Shown here: in pieces, positions 33,827 to 42,951 of the stretch | Layout: every line of letters begins with the position of its first letter | How positions within the stretch are numbered: position 1 is the first letter of the stretch | Assembly (NCBI GenBank): GCA_031394355.1 | Contig: JANNSU010000020.1 | Location: forward strand, 1 to 64,000 | From: JAEUMY01 sp031394355 | GTDB lineage: Bacteria; Pseudomonadota; Gammaproteobacteria; Burkholderiales; Usitatibacteraceae | Length of the DNA: 64,000 bases | Direction: 5' to 3' | Translations under genes and position numbers: made by a program | The notes under the pieces: model-generated | Seen by the model: the letters and a program-made list of their open reading frames with translations, nothing else | What the model was told of the DNA's origin: nothing | Database searches by the model: none

Positions 33827-34795
33827 ATGTCCAAAACCAATTTTCTCGAATTCGAGCAGCCCATCGCCGAACTCGAAACCAAGATCGAGGAGCTCCGCTT
33901 CGTGCAGGACGACTCCGCGGTCGACATCTCGCAGGAGATAGAGCGCCTGTCCAAGAAGAGCCAGACGCTCACGAAGGATATTTACGCGAAGCTGACATCC
34001 TGGCAGATCTCCCAGGTGGCGCGGCATCCGCAGCGTCCCTACACGCTTGACTATGTGCAGATGATGTTCACGGATTTCGAAGAGCTTCATGGCGACCGCC
34101 ACTATGCCGACGATCCCGCGATTGTCGGCGGCCTGGCGCGCTTCAATGGCCAGTCGGTGATGGTCATCGGCCACCAGAAAGGGCGCGACACCAAGGATCG
34201 CCAGTACCGCAATTTCGGCATGCCGCGCCCGGAGGGGTATCGCAAGGCACTCAGGCTGATGCTGCTGGCCGAGAAATTCGGCATCCCGATCCTGACGTTC
34301 ATCGACACACCCGGTGCTTATCCCGGCGTCGGTGCCGAGGAGCGCGGGCAGTCGGAAGCCATCGGTCGGAATCTTTACGTCATGGCCGGGCTCAAGGTGC
34401 CGATCATCTGCACCGTGATCGGCGAAGGCGGTTCGGGTGGGGCGCTGGCCATCGCGGTTGGTGATGTGACGTTGATGTTGCAATACTCGACCTACTCCGT
34501 CATTACGCCAGAGGGATGCGCCGCCATCCTGTACAAGAGCGCGGAGCAGGCTCCGATCGCAGCGGAGAGCCTCGGCATTACTGCAGTCAGGCTGAAGTCT
34601 GTCGGCTTGGTCGACAAGATCATCAGTGAACCGCTCGGCGGCGCCCACCGCGACCCCCAAGCCATGGCCACAACGCTCAAGAAGGCGCTGGCAGACTCGC
34701 TCAAGACATTTCAGGACCGGTCGCCGGACAAGTTGGTGCTCGAGCGCCAGAAGCGAATGCTTCAGTATGGCAAGTTCAAGGAGCTCGCCGAGTAG
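33827..34795 (+). CDS. accA: Acetyl-CoA carboxylase carboxyltransferase subunit alpha
   Basis: A 322-residue subunit that with AccD transfers carboxyl from biotin to acetyl-CoA, the committed step of fatty acid synthesis. Visible: an N-terminal helical region (LEFEQPIAELETKIEELRF), YADDPAIVGGLARFNG, GHQKGRDTKD, the crotonase-fold FIDTPGAYPGVGAEERGQSE and GEGGSGGALAIAVGD. Length matches AccA (319 in E. coli). It precedes tilS by 15 bp, a common betaproteobacterial pairing. Confidence 0.96.
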   Translation: MSKTNFLEFEQPIAELETKIEELRFVQDDSAVDISQEIERLSKKSQTLTKDIYAKLTSWQISQVARHPQRPYTLDYVQMMFTDFEELHGDRHYADDPAIVGGLARFNGQSVMVIGHQKGRDTKDRQYRNFGMPRPEGYRKALRLMLLAEKFGIPILTFIDTPGAYPGVGAEERGQSEAIGRNLYVMAGLKVPIICTVIGEGGSGGALAIAVGDVTLMLQYSTYSVITPEGCAAILYKSAEQAPIAAESLGITAVRLKSVGLVDKIISEPLGGAHRDPQAMATTLKKALADSLKTFQDRSPDKLVLERQKRMLQYGKFKELAE

Positions 34796-34810
34796 GTCCG
34801 GCGGGCGGAT

Positions 34811-36139
34811 ATGAACGCCGTCCTGACTGCAGTATCGACCGCGCTCGAAGAGAAGGTGCTGGCTGGCGATGTCGTATGCGTGGCGCTCTCTGGCGGCATG
34901 GATTCAATGGTGCTGCTGAATGCCGTCGTGTCCATTGCCACAGACGCGAATATTCGCAATCCCGTGACGGCCATCCATGTCCACCATGGTCTCAGCCTCA
35001 ATGCAGATGCGTGGGCGAATTTTTGCGAGACTGCCTGCCAGCGGATGGGTGTGCCCCTGCAGGTCGTGCGTGTCAACGTGGCGCAACGTGGCCGGGGACT
35101 GGAAGATGCCGCGCGCGAAGCTCGCTATGCCGTTTTCCGAGACCGTCCCGAACGCTGGATTCTGCAGGCGCATCATGCGGATGATGCAGCGGAGACGCTG
35201 CTGCTGCGGCTCAATCGTGGCGCCGGGCTGAAGGGGCTGTGCGGCATTCCTGCCCTGCGGTCGATGGGAAAGGACCACTGGTTGCTGCGGCCGCTCTTGG
35301 GATTGCCGCGATCCACGCTGCGGTCGTACGCCAGGACCAGTGGTCTTGCCTGGATCGAGGACGAGTCCAACGCGGATCCTGCCCTGGACCGAAACTATCT
35401 GCGCTCAGCTGTCCTTCCCGCCATCAGCGAGCGATTTCCTGCCTGGCGTGAAAACTGGTTGCGGGCAAGTGAGCACGCTGCGAGCGCGCAGACACTGCTC
35501 GATGAACTCGCAGCAATGGACATCGGTGACCTGACGAGCCCCCTTTCGCTTGCGTCCCTGCGAGCGCTTTCCCGTGATCGGCTGCGGAATGCGTTGCGGT
35601 TCTACCTCCAGGTGCGGGGCGCGGAAGCACCCGATGCGACACACCTGACCGATATCGAACGTCGACTTCGCAGTTGTTCCACGGGTGCAAGGCTCGCCAT
35701 CCGGGTGGGTGCACATGCGCTCATGCAGTCACGCGGGGCGGTTCATGTGGTGCCCGCCAGAATGACATCAGAGCCGCCAGCCTTTGAGCGGCTGTTCGTG
35801 CCTGGTGTGGACATTGCACTGCCGGAGCTGGCCGGAACACTTCGTTGGCGCAGTGGAATCGGCGTTGGAATGTCGGCACACCGGCTGGCTTCATCGGCCT
35901 GTGCCATTCGTTCGAGCCGGGAGGGTGAGCGGCTCAAGCCCCAAAGCGGCCGGCCCTCCCATACGTTGAAGAATCTGTTTCAAGAGAAGGGTGTGCCGGC
36001 CTGGGAACGGGCATGGCTTCCGCGACTGGTTGCAGCGGGCGAACTGATTTGGGTGCCAGCCTTGGGTGTTTCTGCATCATGGCAGGCAAACGCTGGCGAA
36101 GCCGGCTGGCTACCCTGCTGGGAACCAGATTCCCGATAA
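34811..36139 (+). CDS. tilS: tRNA(Ile)-lysidine synthase
   Basis: A 442-residue ATP-pyrophosphatase that converts C34 of tRNA-Ile(CAU) to lysidine so that it reads AUA. The PP-loop is VALSGGMDSMVLL (residues about 24-36). HHADDAAETLLLRLNRGAGL and the C-terminal TilS domains (SGRPSHTLKNLFQEKGVPAW) are present. The palindrome at 34946-34957 encodes residues 46-49, ANIR, on the loop between the first strand-helix units. Confidence 0.94.
   Translation: MNAVLTAVSTALEEKVLAGDVVCVALSGGMDSMVLLNAVVSIATDANIRNPVTAIHVHHGLSLNADAWANFCETACQRMGVPLQVVRVNVAQRGRGLEDAAREARYAVFRDRPERWILQAHHADDAAETLLLRLNRGAGLKGLCGIPALRSMGKDHWLLRPLLGLPRSTLRSYARTSGLAWIEDESNADPALDRNYLRSAVLPAISERFPAWRENWLRASEHAASAQTLLDELAAMDIGDLTSPLSLASLRALSRDRLRNALRFYLQVRGAEAPDATHLTDIERRLRSCSTGARLAIRVGAHALMQSRGAVHVVPARMTSEPPAFERLFVPGVDIALPELAGTLRWRSGIGVGMSAHRLASSACAIRSSREGERLKPQSGRPSHTLKNLFQEKGVPAWERAWLPRLVAAGELIWVPALGVSASWQANAGEAGWLPCWEPDSR
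34946..34957. repeat. Iterated palindrome, copy 11 (in tilS)
   Basis: GCGAATATTCGC, C/A flanked, ANIR frame. Confidence 0.9.
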
Positions 36140-36272
36140 TGGCTGCGATCAGTCCGGCATCAGGCGCGACAACACGTCAACGCCCGGGCGGGCAACATTC
36201 CATGCTAAAATCTGAGGCTAAAGTTTTTATAAAAATCCATTCTTTTCATCAACTTAGCGGAGCAACACGCAA

Positions 36273-36710
36273 ATGGCTGCAGGAAATACAACTGAGCGCA
36301 CCCTATCCATCATCAAACCCGATGCAGTCGTCAAAAACGTCATCGGCGAAATCTATTCCCGTTTTGAGAAGGCTGGTCTGAAAGTGATCGCTGCCCGCAT
36401 GGTCCATCTGTCGCGCGCAGATGCCGAGGGTTTCTATGCGGTGCACAAGGCCCGCCCGTTCTTCAATGATCTCGTTACCTTCATGATCTCCGGCCCCGTC
36501 ATGGTGCAGGTGCTGGAAGGCGACAATGCCATTCTGAAGAACCGCGAGCTGATGGGTGCTACCGACCCGAAGAAGGCTGACAAGGGCACCATTCGTGCCG
36601 ATTTTGCCGACTCCATTGATGCCAATGCTGTACATGGCTCCGATGCGCCTGAGACGGCCGCTGTGGAAATTGCCTACTTCTTCCCCGCACTCAACGTCTA
36701 CTCGCGCTGA
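36273..36710 (+). CDS. ndk: Nucleoside diphosphate kinase
   Basis: A 145-residue enzyme that exchanges gamma-phosphate between nucleoside di- and triphosphates. ERTLSIIKPDAV is near the N-terminus and the phosphohistidine is in NAVHGSDAPETAAVEIAYFF. Length is typical. A GGAG site lies about 10 bp before the start. An AT-rich stretch with TAAAAT (36206-36211) upstream probably holds the promoter; I found no convincing -35. Heads the ndk-rlmN-pilW-rodZ-ispG run. Confidence 0.96.
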   Translation: MAAGNTTERTLSIIKPDAVVKNVIGEIYSRFEKAGLKVIAARMVHLSRADAEGFYAVHKARPFFNDLVTFMISGPVMVQVLEGDNAILKNRELMGATDPKKADKGTIRADFADSIDANAVHGSDAPETAAVEIAYFFPALNVYSR

Positions 36711-36722
36711 TCCGATCCAGTC

Positions 36723-37997
36723 ATGGCTGTCCCCACCCACGCCCGTAGCGGAACGCAACTGCGGACCAACCTTCTCGGCATGTCGCTCGCCGAGATGACG
36801 GCGTTCTTTGCGGGCCTGGGTGAGAAGCCGTTTCGCGCACGACAGGTCTTCCGCTGGATTCATCAGGGGGGTGTCGCAGAGTTCGAGGCGATGACGGATC
36901 TCGCGAAGTCACTGCGAGAGAAGCTGCCACTGCACTGCGTCATCGAGGCACCGAAACAACTGGTCGAGCAACGCTCTGAAGACGGAACCGTCAAGTGGCT
37001 GCTGGATGTTGGAACCGGCAACGGCATCGAGGCCGTGTTCATTCCTGAAGGCGACTTCGAGTCCAGGAGCAAGCACCGGGCTCGTGGCGATGTGGCCTCG
37101 GAAGTCATGGTGGAAGATCAAGGCGAAGTGCTGTGGACAGCGGATTCGGGCGATGACGAAGAGCCGACCCGGGCAAACCGATCGGGCGTGCGTTATCGCG
37201 GCACCTTGTGCATCTCAAGCCAGGTCGGTTGCGCCCTGGATTGCAGTTTCTGTTCCACCGGCAAGCAGGGATTCAATCGCAACCTCACCACTGCCGAGAT
37301 CATCGGCCAGCTCTGGTGGGCCAACCGCGCGCTGGGCCGCGATCCCAAGGGTGAGCGCATCGTATCCAACGTGGTGATGATGGGCATGGGCGAGCCGCTG
37401 GCCAACTTCGACGAAGTCACGCGCGCGATGGACATCATGCTGGACGATCACGGCTATGGGTTGTCACGCCGCCGTGTGACACTGTCGACGTCCGGGCTGG
37501 TGCCCAATCTCCTGCGTCTCAAAGAGCGCTGTCCGGTCGCGCTGGCGGTGAGCCTGCATGCACCAAACGACAAGCTTCGCGATGTGCTGGTGCCGATCAA
37601 CCAGAAGCACCCGTTGCGCGAGTTGTTGCCCGCCATCCGCAGCTACCTTGAGGCCGCGCCACGTGACTTCGTGACGTTTGAATACGTGATGCTGGACAAT
37701 GTGAACGACCGCGTCGACCATGCGGAAGAGTTGGTCCGGCTGGTCCGGGATATTCCTTGCAAATTCAACCTGATTCCGTTCAACCCATTCCCGAACAGTG
37801 GCTATGTGCGATCGTCCAACAACGCCATTCACCGCTTCAAGGATGTTCTGGTGAAGGCGGGATTCATCGTCACGGTCCGCAAGACTCGTGGCGATGACAT
37901 CGATGCTGCCTGTGGCCAGCTTGCAGGCCAGGTGGTGGACAAGACGCGGCGCACTGCCGACAGACTCAACATTCCCTTGAAGGAGATCGCCGCGTGA
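36723..37997 (+). CDS. rlmN: 23S rRNA/tRNA adenine-C2 methyltransferase
   Basis: A 424-residue radical-SAM enzyme that methylates A2503 of 23S rRNA and A37 of some tRNAs. The [4Fe-4S] motif is CALDCSFCSTGKQGF. VVMMGMGEPLANFD and SLHAPND are also present, and the acceptor Cys lies in the C-terminal DDIDAACGQLAG. The stop overlaps pilW by 4 bp. The protein is longer than E. coli RlmN (384), the extra residues being around 85-155. Confidence 0.95.
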   Translation: MAVPTHARSGTQLRTNLLGMSLAEMTAFFAGLGEKPFRARQVFRWIHQGGVAEFEAMTDLAKSLREKLPLHCVIEAPKQLVEQRSEDGTVKWLLDVGTGNGIEAVFIPEGDFESRSKHRARGDVASEVMVEDQGEVLWTADSGDDEEPTRANRSGVRYRGTLCISSQVGCALDCSFCSTGKQGFNRNLTTAEIIGQLWWANRALGRDPKGERIVSNVVMMGMGEPLANFDEVTRAMDIMLDDHGYGLSRRRVTLSTSGLVPNLLRLKERCPVALAVSLHAPNDKLRDVLVPINQKHPLRELLPAIRSYLEAAPRDFVTFEYVMLDNVNDRVDHAEELVRLVRDIPCKFNLIPFNPFPNSGYVRSSNNAIHRFKDVLVKAGFIVTVRKTRGDDIDAACGQLAGQVVDKTRRTADRLNIPLKEIAA

Positions 37998-38773
37998 TCC
38001 GCCAATTCGGTTTTTCCGTTGTGCTGCTGGCCGCTGCATTGACGTCCGGTTGCGTGAGTCAGACCACGGTCGAGAGCAAGACAGCCGACATCGCCACATC
38101 CTCGGATGCTGGCCAACGTGCACAGATTCGGACAGCGCTTGCTTCCGAGTACTTTCAGCGCCGGAACTTCACGGTCGCGATAGAGGAAGTCGAGAACGCG
38201 CTCAAGGCCATGCCAAACTACGCGCCCGCGCACAATCTGCTCGGCCTGATCTACATGGAAATCGGTGAGGACGCTCGTGCCACGGCGAGCTTTGAAAAAG
38301 CAATAGGCATAGCACCCAAAGATCCCGATGTGCTGAACAACTATGGCTGGTTTCTCTGCCAGCGTACCAATCCACAACGTGCCATGGACATGTTCCAGCA
38401 GGCGCTCAAGGTGCCCCTCTACAGCACACCGCAGCGGGCATTGCTCAATGCCGGCTTGTGTTCGCGCCGACTGGGCAACAATGTGGAAGCTGAACAGTAT
38501 TTGAAGCAGGCATTGCAACTGCAGCCGCAACTGCAGCAGGCTTTGCAAAATCTGGCCGACATCACCTATCGCGCCGGACGCTATCAGGATGCGGGCCGCT
38601 ATATGAGCCAGTATTCGAAGCTCCAGCCGCTGCCTGATGCTGACACGTTGCTGCTGGGCGTGCGGATTGCCCGAGCATTGGGTGACAAGAGCAATGCTGA
38701 AAGCTATCTGCTCCAACTGGAGCGGCGGTTTCCGGATGCCCCGCAGACGCGTCAGGCAAGAAGCGGCGGGTGA
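37994..38773 (+). CDS. pilW: Type IV pilus assembly lipoprotein PilW/PilF
   Basis: A 259-residue outer-membrane lipoprotein needed for secretin multimer assembly and pilus stability. The lipobox is LTSGC at residues 14-18. It then has about six tetratricopeptide repeats (AEYFQRRNFTVAIEEVENAL; NLLGLIYMEIGEDARATASF; NYGWFLCQRTNPQRAMDMFQ). Its place between rlmN and rodZ is standard in beta- and gammaproteobacteria. A neighbouring GTG start for rodZ overlaps its stop. Confidence 0.92.
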   Translation: MIRQFGFSVVLLAAALTSGCVSQTTVESKTADIATSSDAGQRAQIRTALASEYFQRRNFTVAIEEVENALKAMPNYAPAHNLLGLIYMEIGEDARATASFEKAIGIAPKDPDVLNNYGWFLCQRTNPQRAMDMFQQALKVPLYSTPQRALLNAGLCSRRLGNNVEAEQYLKQALQLQPQLQQALQNLADITYRAGRYQDAGRYMSQYSKLQPLPDADTLLLGVRIARALGDKSNAESYLLQLERRFPDAPQTRQARSGG

Positions 38774-39801
38774 ACGCAATGGCGAGTGCAGGTTCTTCGG
38801 AGGAGATCGTCCTGGGTGCTTCGGGGCCAGCTTCCATTGGCCCGGTACCGGCGTTCCCGGCTGCCGACTCGCCAGGCTTGCGGCTCACTGCTGCGCGCCA
38901 GCGCGCGGGGCTGTCGGTCGGGGACATCGCTGCGAAAATGCGCATGAGCGTGCAGCAGATCGATGCCATCGAGCGTGGTGATTACGCAAAATTGCCGACG
39001 GGCACCTTTCTGCGCGGGTTTGTCCGCAGCTATGCCAAGTTGGTGGGCTTGGACCCCGAGATCATGCTGACGCTACTGGAGGAAACTCATGCCGACAGTC
39101 GCCGTCCCAGCATTGTGGTGCCGACCCAGAACATCCAAATGGCAACGCCCGGTGAGCGTTACAGCAATCCACGGGCGCGCATCCTGCTGGTTCTGGCGCT
39201 CGTGATCGCCGTTTCGGGTGGTGGTGCGTATTGGTGGCTGCAGATTCGTCCCAAGACTGCGGAGCGGGGGGATCGCTCGCCCACCAAGGTGACCGTGGCA
39301 GCGCCTCAACCGGTGGCCGACCCAATGCCTGCGGCCTCCGCCACCGCCAACGATGTGGTTCAGCCCCTACAGTCGTCGCAGGCTGATGCCAACGCCACGC
39401 CATCAGGCACCTCGGATTCAATTTCGAAGAACATTGCCGCAACAGCGCAAGATGCTCCGGTTGCGCCTGTTCCGCAGCCAGCGCCGCTGACCCAGACCAC
39501 CGCGCCGCTCGCGCCCGCACCGGGGGCAGCCGCGAGGTCAGACAAGCCGACCGTCCCGAGAGGCAGCAGCAGTCTGCGCTTTTCGTTCAATGGTGAGTCA
39601 TGGGTGGAGGTTGTCGATGGCAGTGGCAAGACCATCCTGTCGCGCAAGTTCCAGCCCTCCCAGGCAGAGACCATCGTTGCCAAGCTGCCCGTGTCGGTGG
39701 TGATCGGCAATGCAACGGTCGCCCGGCTGCAATACAACGATCTCGACTTCGACCTCACGCCGCATACGCGCGTGTCGGTTGCCCGATTCACCCTGAAGTA
39801 A
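38770..39801 (+). CDS. rodZ: Cytoskeletal protein RodZ (HTH and DUF4115 domains)
   Basis: A 343-residue bitopic membrane protein linking MreB to the cell-wall elongation machinery. It starts with GTG overlapping pilW. The N-terminal helix-turn-helix domain (about 35-110: LTAARQRAGLSVGDIAAKMR) binds MreB in homologues. One transmembrane helix lies at about 137-157, then a Pro/Ala/Thr linker, then the C-terminal DUF4115 beta-domain (SLRFSFNGESWVEVVDGSGK). Confidence 0.9.
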   Translation: MNAMASAGSSEEIVLGASGPASIGPVPAFPAADSPGLRLTAARQRAGLSVGDIAAKMRMSVQQIDAIERGDYAKLPTGTFLRGFVRSYAKLVGLDPEIMLTLLEETHADSRRPSIVVPTQNIQMATPGERYSNPRARILLVLALVIAVSGGGAYWWLQIRPKTAERGDRSPTKVTVAAPQPVADPMPAASATANDVVQPLQSSQADANATPSGTSDSISKNIAATAQDAPVAPVPQPAPLTQTTAPLAPAPGAAARSDKPTVPRGSSSLRFSFNGESWVEVVDGSGKTILSRKFQPSQAETIVAKLPVSVVIGNATVARLQYNDLDFDLTPHTRVSVARFTLK

Positions 39802-39820
39802 CCTGACGCATCCCGAGACC

Positions 39821-41095
39821 ATGTCTTCCCTTGCCAGAAGAATGAGCCGCCAGGTAAAGGTGGGCGACAAGTTGATCGGCGGAGGTGCGCCGGTGCATGT
39901 CCAGTCGATGACCAACACCGATACCGAGGATGTTGCGTCCACGGCCAAGCAGGTTGCCGAGTTGGCTCGGGCGGGATCGGAGGCGGTGCGCATCACTGTC
40001 AACAGCATGGAGGCCGCGCGCCAGGTTGCGAATATTCGCGAAGCGCTGGAGAAGCAGAATGTGAAGGTCCCGCTGATTGGAGACTTCCACTTCAACGGCC
40101 ACAAGCTGCTAACGATGTTCCCGGACTGCGCCCAGGCGCTGGACAAGTACCGCATCAACCCCGGCAATGTGGGGCATGGCGCCAAGCGCGATGATCAATT
40201 CGCGGCGATGATCGAAGCGGCCTGCAAATATGAGAAGCCCGTACGCATCGGCGTCAACTGGGGCAGCCTTGATCCCGAACTCATTGCCCGCATGATGGAC
40301 GAAAATGGCAGGCTCGCAGTGCCGCTGGAAGCCGACGCCGTCATGCGCGAGGCGCTCATCACTTCGGCACTCGACAGTGCGGCAAAGGCGGAAGAGCTGG
40401 GTCTGCCAGGTGACCGAATCATCCTGTCCTGCAAGGTGAGCGCGGTGCAGGATCTGATCGCCGTCTATCGAGATCTTGCGCGTCGCTGTGACTACCCGCT
40501 GCATCTCGGATTGACCGAGGCAGGCATGGGCTCGAAGGGAATTGTTGCGTCCACTGCGGCGCTGAGTGTGCTGCTGCAGGAAGGTATCGGCGACACCATT
40601 CGCATTTCGCTCACGCCGGAACCGGGCGGCGACCGCACCCGCGAAGTCATCGTCGCACAGGAGATTCTGCAGACCATGGGTCTACGTTCATTCACGCCGA
40701 TGGTGGCTGCCTGCCCCGGTTGCGGACGCACGACCAGCACGTTTTTCCAGGAGTTGGCTGAGAGTATCCAGTCGTATCTGCGCAACCAGATGCCAGTCTG
40801 GAAGACGCAGTATCCGGGCGTGGAAGAGATGCACGTGGCTGTGATGGGCTGTGTGGTCAACGGGCCGGGCGAGTCCAAGCTCGCGAATATCGGCATTTCT
40901 TTGCCGGGGAACGGCGAGACGCCGGTGGCACCAGTCTTTGTCGATGGCGAGAAGACCGTGACCCTCAAGGGTGACAACATTGCTGGTGAGTTCAAGGCCC
41001 TCGTTGATGACTATGTGCGTACCCGCTATGCGCCCGGGGCGGAGCGGCCGAGCAAGTCCCGCAAGAAGGAAATTCCCCTGAAAGTGGTGGCCTGA
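39821..41095 (+). CDS. ispG: 4-hydroxy-3-methylbut-2-en-1-yl diphosphate synthase
   Basis: A 424-residue [4Fe-4S] enzyme of the MEP isoprenoid pathway that converts MEcPP to HMBPP. PVHVQSMTNTDTED starts the TIM barrel. The cluster Cys are in CPGCGRTTSTFFQEL and in VMGCVVNGPGESKLANIGIS. The protein is longer than E. coli IspG (372) through an insert near 250-320, as in other betaproteobacteria. The palindrome at 40028-40039 encodes residues 70-73, ANIR. A decayed copy (GCGAATATCGGC, 40883-40894) encodes ANIG in the conserved C-terminal block. Confidence 0.95.
   Translation: MSSLARRMSRQVKVGDKLIGGGAPVHVQSMTNTDTEDVASTAKQVAELARAGSEAVRITVNSMEAARQVANIREALEKQNVKVPLIGDFHFNGHKLLTMFPDCAQALDKYRINPGNVGHGAKRDDQFAAMIEAACKYEKPVRIGVNWGSLDPELIARMMDENGRLAVPLEADAVMREALITSALDSAAKAEELGLPGDRIILSCKVSAVQDLIAVYRDLARRCDYPLHLGLTEAGMGSKGIVASTAALSVLLQEGIGDTIRISLTPEPGGDRTREVIVAQEILQTMGLRSFTPMVAACPGCGRTTSTFFQELAESIQSYLRNQMPVWKTQYPGVEEMHVAVMGCVVNGPGESKLANIGISLPGNGETPVAPVFVDGEKTVTLKGDNIAGEFKALVDDYVRTRYAPGAERPSKSRKKEIPLKVVA
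40028..40039. repeat. Iterated palindrome, copy 12 (in ispG)
   Basis: GCGAATATTCGC, T/G flanked, ANIR frame. Confidence 0.9.
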
Positions 41096-41169
41096 ATAAT
41101 CCGCTTGTCGGTTTGGTGCGCGGCTGATATATTGCGGGAAAGATTCCCGCAACCCAGAGATTGCTTGAG

Positions 41170-42840
41170 ATGAACCTTCGCCCAGCTTCCAGGCCGTCCC
41201 CCCAGTCGCGCGCTCTGCCAGCGCTCTCCCTGATTGCTGCAGCGCTGGCATTGCCATCTGCACAGGCCGTGAATCTAAGCCCGGATGACACCGGCCAGGT
41301 CATCCTCGTGCCGTACTACTCCGTGAGAAGCGGGTTTGTCACCAGTCTGACAGTGGTGAATCGCAACATGAATCATTCCAAGGCGATCAAGGTCCGATTT
41401 CGCGAAGGAATGATTGGCGCTCCTGTCCTCGATCTGAACCTGTTTCTGGCGCCACGAGACATCTGGGCGGCCTCCGTCGTGGACGATGGAACGGGTGCTC
41501 GGCTTTCAGTGGCGGATCGAAGCTGTACCAATCCGGCAGTTCCCACCGGGGGTACTGCCTTTACCAATCGCTATTACACCGGCCAAGTGTCGGGCACATT
41601 CGATGATGGCGGTGGTGCCACCTTGGACCGCACCCGCGAAGGTTACGTGGAGATCATCGAGATGGGAATTGTTGCGGACGGCACAAGTGCTGCAGCGACG
41701 CCCGCTACGCCGACAGGAAACATGGTGTCGCTGGCAATCAGGCATGCCTTAACAGGTGTCCCAGCCAATTGCGATGCAGTACGAGTTTCAAACTTGTTTG
41801 CGGGTGAAGGCGATCTGCGTGCGCCGACAGGAGACATGTCGGCCAGTGCGATCCTCATTCAAGGAACGACTGGCAGTGAATTCGTCATTCCACCCACCGC
41901 TTTGCAGCGCTTCTTTGTACCGAGCAATCTGGCTGACGATTTGTATGCCGAGCCGGGCAGCGTATTGCCTGATCTCACTAGTGTGCGTCCTGCCCGCAGT
42001 GATGTATGGACATCCGGGCGCGACGAGCCTGTGGTACTGACTGTGAATGATTGGGTGGCAGCGGGAGGGCGGCCCATTGATGCCGTCAGTGCGGTGTTGA
42101 TGAAATCCGAAATCGCCGCTGAATATGATGTAACCGGCGGTCAGATCCGCTCGGAGATGGTGATCACGATGCCGACCATGCGGTACTACGTGATGCCAGA
42201 GACGGCGGCTCAGCGCCCGTCGTTCGTCGCTCGGGGTCCTTTTTCGGAGCAGTTTCGAAGCCCGTCAGGCGGCGAAACGCAGAACGACAGCGGTGCTTGC
42301 AACACGTTGATTCGGCTTGCGTCAGATCGTGAGTCTGCGCCCTATTCAATCGTTTCTGGTGTTCAGTTTCCGACCCCACCTTCCGGATTGATCGACGACA
42401 GGCTTAGAATCTGCCGTGCGGCGACCCGGGTAGCGCTTATCCCCAATGGTTCCACAATCTCCGCTCAGTCCGTGCTGGGATCTACACAGTTTGTTGGCAG
42501 TCTCTTACTCCAGGCGAACGGAGCAATGGGGGCCGCGCCACAATACACTGCAGGATCGCTGGCATTGATGCCTACATTCGGAACGCAAGGCGAATCAGTC
42601 TCTGGTCCGGGACAGTCCGCTTCAGTTGGCTTCAATGTAGTTTCAGCCAGGCCAGTTCTGGTTCGAAGCTTGCACGGCGTGGGTGGGTTGGGCAATATCG
42701 CCCCTCTGTATTCTGATGGTATTTCGCGTCGATACAGAGGGTTACCCGCTATTGGTTTCACTGCAGTCCAGGCAATTGTCGGCGGGCAAGGCTACGGTGG
42801 TGTCTTCCGATTGCAGGGCAGCCCCGATCCAGCGCCTTGA
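41170..42840 (+). CDS. Exported protein of unknown function between ispG and hisS
   Basis: A 556-residue protein from the ATG at 41170. A signal peptide (SLIAAALALPSAQA, cleaved before VNLSP) is followed by a beta-rich, Gly/Thr/Ser-rich sequence with no transmembrane helix, beginning DDTGQVILVPYYSVRSGFVT. It has few Cys (SCTNPAV; ACNTLI; RICRAA). I recognise no catalytic motif. It looks like a secreted or surface protein. Most relatives have ispG directly followed by hisS, so this is probably a lineage-specific insertion. Its base composition seems somewhat less GC-rich than its neighbours. Confidence 0.7.
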   Translation: MNLRPASRPSPQSRALPALSLIAAALALPSAQAVNLSPDDTGQVILVPYYSVRSGFVTSLTVVNRNMNHSKAIKVRFREGMIGAPVLDLNLFLAPRDIWAASVVDDGTGARLSVADRSCTNPAVPTGGTAFTNRYYTGQVSGTFDDGGGATLDRTREGYVEIIEMGIVADGTSAAATPATPTGNMVSLAIRHALTGVPANCDAVRVSNLFAGEGDLRAPTGDMSASAILIQGTTGSEFVIPPTALQRFFVPSNLADDLYAEPGSVLPDLTSVRPARSDVWTSGRDEPVVLTVNDWVAAGGRPIDAVSAVLMKSEIAAEYDVTGGQIRSEMVITMPTMRYYVMPETAAQRPSFVARGPFSEQFRSPSGGETQNDSGACNTLIRLASDRESAPYSIVSGVQFPTPPSGLIDDRLRICRAATRVALIPNGSTISAQSVLGSTQFVGSLLLQANGAMGAAPQYTAGSLALMPTFGTQGESVSGPGQSASVGFNVVSARPVLVRSLHGVGGLGNIAPLYSDGISRRYRGLPAIGFTAVQAIVGGQGYGGVFRLQGSPDPAP

Positions 42841-42856
42841 ATCCCGTTGCATCAGT

Positions 42857-42868
42857 GCGAATATTCGC
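42857..42868. repeat. Iterated palindrome, copy 13 (upstream of hisS)
   Basis: GCGAATATTCGC, T/A flanked, 84 bp before the hisS ATG and 16 bp after the upstream stop. Confidence 0.9.
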
Positions 42869-42951
42869 ATCGCGTTGATCCACTAGGGAAAGCGCCCCAA
42901 AGCAGGTAAAATGCCCGGCTTTGCTTCAGGCTGCTCATCGTTGTGACCCCT

